From Patescibacteria group bacterium (GTDB taxonomy: Bacteria; Patescibacteriota; Microgenomatia; UBA8517), in the NCBI GenBank assembly GCA_018826545.1, contig JAHKAL010000071.1, forward strand, positions 1-9,592: a DNA stretch of 9,592 nucleotides, read 5' to 3'. The stretch's first letter is position 1, and each line of letters begins with the position of its first letter. Below are positions 6,975 through 9,592 of the stretch, one piece after another. The notes below the pieces were generated by a model. It worked only from the letters and a program-made list of their open reading frames with translations, was not told the origin of the DNA and ran no database searches. Position numbers and translations under genes: made by a program.

Positions 6975-7003
6975 AGTATATCCTAAGAAGCTTTAGTTGA
7001 TAA
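6975..7003 (-). promoter_or_regulatory. Candidate leaderless promoter before rseP
   Basis: Minus strand: TTATCA (7003-6998; 4 of 6 to TTGACA), 17-bp spacer, TATACT (6980-6975; 5 of 6 to TATAAT). The predicted start is at or next to the rseP ATG (6967), so the mRNA would be leaderless. An AGGA directly before the -10 is 13 nt from the ATG, too far for a normal Shine-Dalgarno. The same TATACT box and 17-bp spacing occur before the HIT gene. It would give rseP-proS-glmS-glmR a start separate from rpsB-tsf-frr. Confidence 0.4.
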
Positions 7004-7010
7004 GAGAAAA

Positions 7011-7565
7011 TTAAATTTGCAAAAGTTCTTGCTTTTTCCTATTTCCAATTTCTTCAATCTTTTCAATATGCTTATCTGTTAGTTCTTGCATTTCCTTTTC
7101 CTGATCAAACTTTTCATCTTCTGAAATTTCTTTTTTTTCAAAAGATTCTCTTATATCTCTCATTGCTCCACCCCTTAATTGTCTTACCATTACTTTTCCA
7201 TTTTCTAATTTTGTTGATAAAAGTTTTACATATTTTTCTCTATCTTCCGTTGTTAAAGGAGGAAAGGAAATCCTTATTATTTCCCCATCAACTGAAGGAT
7301 TCAAACCAAGATCGGTAAGTGCGATTCCTTTTCTAATCTCGCCAATTATTGATTTATCCCAAGGATCCAAAACTATAGTCTGGTTATCTGGAGCTGTTAT
7401 TGTTGCCAATTCTTTTACTTTTAGTTTTTGGGTACCACCATAAGCATTAATTATTATGTCTTCTACTAAAGAAGGGGTGACTCGACCAGTTCTTATACTA
7501 CCTGCATCTATGGAAACAATATCAACTACTTGTTGCATTTTTGTACGTATTGAAGTTTCGTCCAT
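7011..7565 (-). CDS. frr: Ribosome recycling factor
   Basis: RRF splits post-termination ribosomes together with EF-G. The 184-residue product matches the family length (~185). Seen: IRTGRVTPSLVEDI (24-37; family R-T-G-R-A-S-P), LDPWDKS (66-72), DLGLNP (85-90), ISFPPLTTEDREKYVK (99-114), VRQLRGGAMRDI (127-138), ISEDE (147-151) and LTDKHIEKIEEI (162-173). The essential arginine (E. coli R132) is kept as R131, but the following R-D of R-R-D-A is G-G. Its ATG directly abuts the tsf stop (TAAATG), and an AGG 7 nt upstream inside tsf gives good initiation. pyrH, which normally separates tsf from frr, is absent here. Confidence 0.98.
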   Translation of the reverse strand: MDETSIRTKMQQVVDIVSIDAGSIRTGRVTPSLVEDIIINAYGGTQKLKVKELATITAPDNQTIVLDPWDKSIIGEIRKGIALTDLGLNPSVDGEIIRISFPPLTTEDREKYVKLLSTKLENGKVMVRQLRGGAMRDIRESFEKKEISEDEKFDQEKEMQELTDKHIEKIEEIGNRKKQELLQI

Positions 7566-8024
7566 TTACTTACCTAATTCTATACGAAAAATTCTACCTA
7601 TGCGAATATTTTCTCCGGTTTTTACTATTACCTCTTTTACCAAATCTGAAATTTTCTTACTTGGATCTTTAATAAAATCTTGCTTCAGAAGATCATCTGC
7701 ATCTTTAGGATTAAGTGAAGCAATTTGTAAAACTAAATCATGAGCCAGGACCTTAAAAAGTTCATTTCTTGCAACAAAGTCTGTCTCACACAATAATTCA
7801 ACCAATGATGCAACCTTTCCTGAATGATGTGAATATACTTCCACTAAACCTTGTAAGGTCTCTCTCCCTTGCCTTTTAGCTATTTTTTTAAATCCTTCTT
7901 TTTTGAGAAGTTCAATTGCCTTTTTTTCGTCTCCCTTATATTCTTCTAATATTTTTTTTACTCTAATTACTGGAGCTCCTGTTTGTTCTCTTACTTTTTT
8001 AATTAATTCAACAGAAATTTTCAT
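7566..8024 (-). CDS. tsf: Elongation factor Ts, short form
   Basis: EF-Ts is the nucleotide exchange factor for EF-Tu. The 152-residue protein has the N-terminal UBA-like domain (about 3-45: VREQTGAPVIRVKKILEEYKG with conserved TGA), the family segment G-F-K-K-I-A-K-R-Q-G-R (44-54), and the EF-Tu contact motif T81-D-F-V-A-R-N87 preceded by CE. It ends with VIVKTGENIRIGRIFRIE (132-149), matching the family E-x-x-V-x-x-I-G-E-N-I-x-x-R-R. E. coli EF-Ts has 283 residues, so the second core subdomain and coiled-coil are missing; the ending is natural rather than frameshifted, since the stop abuts frr neatly. D in the usual G-x-x-D-x-K-K-A is Arg21. The start overlaps the rpsB stop by 4 nt (ATGA). 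Confidence 0.97.
   Translation of the reverse strand: MKISVELIKKVREQTGAPVIRVKKILEEYKGDEKKAIELLKKEGFKKIAKRQGRETLQGLVEVYSHHSGKVASLVELLCETDFVARNELFKVLAHDLVLQIASLNPKDADDLLKQDFIKDPSKKISDLVKEVIVKTGENIRIGRIFRIELGK
7572..7575 (-). promoter_or_regulatory. Shine-Dalgarno site of frr
   Basis: AGGT lies 6 nt before the frr ATG (7565), inside the final tsf codons, followed by the abutting TAA-ATG junction. Favourable for coupled translation of tsf and frr. Confidence 0.55.
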
Positions 8025-8743
8025 TTTTTGTCAGTTTTTTCTGGTTTTTCTGGTTTTGGACTTTTCTTACCCTCAAGAATTGCTTCTTTTACCAAATCTA
8101 ACACATAAATTAATGCTTTTGAAGCATCATCATTCATTGGAATTGGGTAATCAATATCTGTAGGATCTGAATTCGAGTCAACAATACCGACAATAGTTAC
8201 TTTTGATCTAACTGCTTCTCTAATTGCAGAGTTTTCTTTATGTATATCAACAACAAATATGACATCGGGTACTTTTTTGAGTGTTGAAATACCACCAAAA
8301 AACCGCTCTAACCTGTCAATTTCCCTTTGAATCAAAAGTCTCTCTTTTTTAGTAAAATCTTTGTATTCTCCTTGTTCCTTTTTTTCTTTCATTTCGGAAA
8401 GTTTTTTAATAGATTTTCCAATTTGTTCGAAATTACTAAAAGTACCACCAAGCCATCTTTCGGAAATATAAGGACAATCTATTTCCTTACCAATCTCGAT
8501 AATCTTTTCTTTAACTTGTTTTTTAGTTCCCAAAAGAAGAACTACTTTACCTTTGGAAACTTCCTCTTTTAAAAATTCTAAAGCTTCTTCGATTAATAAT
8601 TTCGTCTTAATCAAATCAAATACATGAACTCCATCTTCTATTCCATATAAATATTCGTCCATTTTCGGATTCCAACGTTTGGCTTGATGCCCAAAATGTG
8701 CACCTCCCTTTAATAATTCTTCAGCTGATACTTTAATTGTCAT
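8021..8743 (-). CDS. rpsB: Small ribosomal subunit protein uS2
   Basis: uS2 joins the 30S subunit late and is needed for uS1 binding in bacteria that have it. The 240-residue protein shows GAHFGHQAKRWNPKM (14-28), YGIEDGVHVFDL (33-44), FLGTKK-type LLLGTKKQ (69-76), ERWLGGTFSNF (95-105), the charged coiled-coil around 108-148, PDVIFVVDIHKENSAIREA (159-177) and GIVDSNSDPTDIDYPIPMNDDA (186-207). The last ~15 residues are a low-complexity Lys/Pro/Glu tail, common in uS2. A stop codon directly before the ATG excludes any upstream start, and the spacing from ATG to HFGHQ is normal. Preceded by a 95-nt structured leader and followed by an overlapping tsf, so the two are surely co-translated. Confidence 0.98.
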   Translation of the reverse strand: MTIKVSAEELLKGGAHFGHQAKRWNPKMDEYLYGIEDGVHVFDLIKTKLLIEEALEFLKEEVSKGKVVLLLGTKKQVKEKIIEIGKEIDCPYISERWLGGTFSNFEQIGKSIKKLSEMKEKKEQGEYKDFTKKERLLIQREIDRLERFFGGISTLKKVPDVIFVVDIHKENSAIREAVRSKVTIVGIVDSNSDPTDIDYPIPMNDDASKALIYVLDLVKEAILEGKKSPKPEKPEKTDKK

Positions 8744-8758
8744 TTAAAATGAAATCAT
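8744..8758 (-). other. Possible mini-ORF (M-I-S-F-stop) abutting rpsB
   Basis: ATG ATT TCA TTT TAA runs directly into the rpsB ATG (TAA-ATG). An AAGGA (8767-8763) lies 4 nt before its ATG, a close spacing, while the same AAGGA is 19 nt from the rpsB ATG, too far for direct use. Ribosomes might initiate here and reinitiate at rpsB. Four sense codons can arise by chance, so this is only suggestive. Confidence 0.25.
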
Positions 8759-8810
8759 TGTTTCCTTGTCCCGCCACTTACCGGAAGATTCCAGGAAACA
8801 TAAGTAAGTG
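8759..8810 (-). promoter_or_regulatory. Candidate structured RNA leader (pseudoknot-type) of rpsB-tsf
   Basis: In the 95-nt gap before rpsB, two perfect complementary pairs interleave on the transcript strand. Stem 1: CACTTAC (8810-8804) with GTAAGTG (8781-8775), 7 bp. Stem 2: TGTTTCCT (8800-8793) with AGGAAACA (8766-8759), 8 bp. The order S1a-S2a-S1b-S2b is that of an H-type pseudoknot with loops of 3, 11 and 8 nt, feasible sizes. Alternatively, stem 2 can enclose a small TTCCG/CGGGA hairpin (8786-8782 with 8773-8769, one G-U), leaving GTAAGTG in its apical loop, so the element could switch between forms. Stem 2 contains most of the AAGGA upstream of rpsB and ends 15 nt before its ATG. S2-responsive control of rpsB-tsf is known in E. 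coli; a similar role here is inferred. Confidence 0.5.
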
Positions 8811-8818
8811 TGTGTTTT

Positions 8819-8824
8819 TATACT
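8819..8824 (-). promoter_or_regulatory. Weak -10-like box for rpsB
   Basis: TATAAA on the minus strand (8824-8819) lies before the structured leader and would start transcription near 8812, just 5' of stem 1. A TTGATA upstream is 14 bp away, too close for a standard promoter; at 17 bp the hexamer is AAATTG. rpsB may instead be read through from folD. Confidence 0.25.
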
Positions 8825-8838
8825 CTTCTGGTATTCTA

Positions 8839-9592
8839 TCAATTTAATTTATTTTTTTCAATTAGACTATTAATTAAGTTTTCCAAAAGAGATTGTATGG
8901 TCATTGGACCTACTCCACCCGGAACAGGTGAAAGAAAAGAAACTTTACCTAGTACTTCCTCAGTTTTAACATCTCCATTTGGTGCTCCCACATCAATAAT
9001 AATAGAATTTTCTTTAACTAAATCTTTACCAATAATTCCAGGTTCCCCTGTAGCACTTATTAAGATATCTGCTTCTTTTGAATAATTTGATATATCAGAA
9101 GTTTTTTTATGAAGTAAACTTACAGTTGCCCCTTTATCAGTTAAAATATGACTTAATGGCTTTCCTAAAATTTCACTGGTTCCGATAATAACAATTTTTT
9201 TACCATTTAAATTTACTTTCGAAAATTCTAAAACTTTCAGTACACTCAAAACTGTTGCAGGAATAAATCTAGGGTTTCCAATAAGTAGTAGTCCTAAATT
9301 TTCAGGAGACAAACAATCAAAATCTTTTTGAGGAGAAATAGAAAGTGCAATTTTAGCCCATTCTTCGTTTTTAAAATCATTACTTCCAGAAGGCTTCTGA
9401 ACTAAAATCCCATGAACGCTGTTATCTTTATTTAATCTTTCTACTATTGAAATTATCTCTGAAACATTATTTGAGTTTATTTTAAAACTTAGAAACTTTA
9501 TTCCAACCTCTTTAGCAGCTTGTCCTTTAAGTCTTGTATAAAGAACTGAACCAGGATCTGCTGAAAGATAGACACTAGCAAGACAAGGCTTG
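8839..9592 (-). CDS. folD: Bifunctional methylenetetrahydrofolate dehydrogenase/cyclohydrolase FolD (partial)
   Basis: Interconverts 5,10-methylene-, methenyl- and 10-formyl-tetrahydrofolate. The last 250 residues are present; the first ~35 lie off the window, and the frame stays open to the edge, so a start at 9312 (TTG) would be false. Visible-fragment numbering: DPGSVLYTRLKGQAAKEVGI (12-31) with catalytic Y18 and K22, VHGILVQKP (59-67) with Q65, SPQKDFDC (86-93) with D92 (family K-D-V-D-G), FIPAT (family F-x-P-C-T), IIGTSEILGKPL (family GRSxxVGxP), and SPVPGGVGPMTIQSLLEN near the end. The catalytic residues are kept, but the NADP 2'-phosphate contacts are altered: Arg of G-R-S is Thr138, and Ser of C-H-S is Lys162. 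It precedes rpsB by 95 bp and may or may not share its transcript. Confidence 0.95.
   Translation of the reverse strand, partial: KPCLASVYLSADPGSVLYTRLKGQAAKEVGIKFLSFKINSNNVSEIISIVERLNKDNSVHGILVQKPSGSNDFKNEEWAKIALSISPQKDFDCLSPENLGLLLIGNPRFIPATVLSVLKVLEFSKVNLNGKKIVIIGTSEILGKPLSHILTDKGATVSLLHKKTSDISNYSKEADILISATGEPGIIGKDLVKENSIIIDVGAPNGDVKTEEVLGKVSFLSPVPGGVGPMTIQSLLENLINSLIEKNKLN

Noticed and set aside
6981..6994. Imperfect palindrome CTAAGAAGCTTTAG between frr and rseP
   Set aside because: Centred on AAGCTT with broken outer arms; too short and imperfect to call an operator or hairpin.
8810..9085. Plus-strand open frame across the rpsB leader and folD end
   Set aside because: Antisense to the conserved PGGVGPMT region of folD; a shadow of its codon bias.
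8839..9312. folD beginning at a TTG at 9312
   Set aside because: The frame continues open to the window edge and encodes the conserved DPxS-Y-x3-K, VHGILVQ and KDxD motifs, so the true start is outside.
1..9592. Mobile element, CRISPR array, tRNA, defence system or other novel multigene system
   Set aside because: No direct-repeat arrays, terminal inverted repeats, transposase or defence domains, or cloverleaf RNA seen; all ORFs that fill the minus strand are recognisable core genes.

Overview
The window is a dense run of bacterial housekeeping genes, all on the minus strand, so transcription runs from high to low coordinates. It is AT-rich (clearly below 40% GC by eye) and about 97% coding; the only gaps above 40 bp are 43, 70 and 95 bp. 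TGA serves as a normal stop (rpsB, HIT and folD genes), so this is the standard bacterial code and not the UGA-Gly code of Gracilibacteria/Absconditabacteria. Shortened or divergent core proteins (a 152-residue EF-Ts, a 407-residue prolyl-tRNA synthetase without its editing insert, a 127-residue YbeY, a HIT protein with an H-x-H-x-R motif), overlapping ORFs and a pruned rpsB-tsf cluster suggest the Candidate Phyla Radiation (Patescibacteria), perhaps Microgenomates-like. The lineage is inferred; no rRNA is present. Layout in transcription order: folD (5' end off the window) - 95-bp structured leader - rpsB - tsf - frr - rseP - proS - glmS - glmR/yvcK - 70-bp gap with a candidate promoter - HIT protein - yqeY-like - ybeY - dnaX (3' end off the window). 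The first block resembles the widespread rpsB-tsf-pyrH-frr-uppS-cdsA-dxr-rseP-proS order with pyrH, uppS, cdsA and dxr removed. Functions: rpsB, tsf, frr and proS serve translation; rseP is a membrane site-2 protease; glmS makes glucosamine-6-phosphate for cell-wall precursors and lies 9 bp before glmR/yvcK, whose B. subtilis homologue is reported to bind UDP-GlcNAc and modulate GlmS; ybeY matures rRNA; dnaX is the replication clamp-loader subunit; folD serves one-carbon metabolism. I see no mobile element, CRISPR array, tRNA or rRNA and no obvious new multigene system. The most interesting non-coding signal is in the rpsB leader: two perfect complementary pairs (7 and 8 bp) interleaved as in an H-type pseudoknot. 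It covers a Shine-Dalgarno-like AAGGA and a five-codon (including stop) mini-ORF that ends exactly at the rpsB start, and is a candidate r-protein leader control element. Promoter-like sequences with TATACT -10 boxes lie only 7-10 nt before the ATGs of rseP and the HIT gene, which would give leaderless or nearly leaderless mRNAs.
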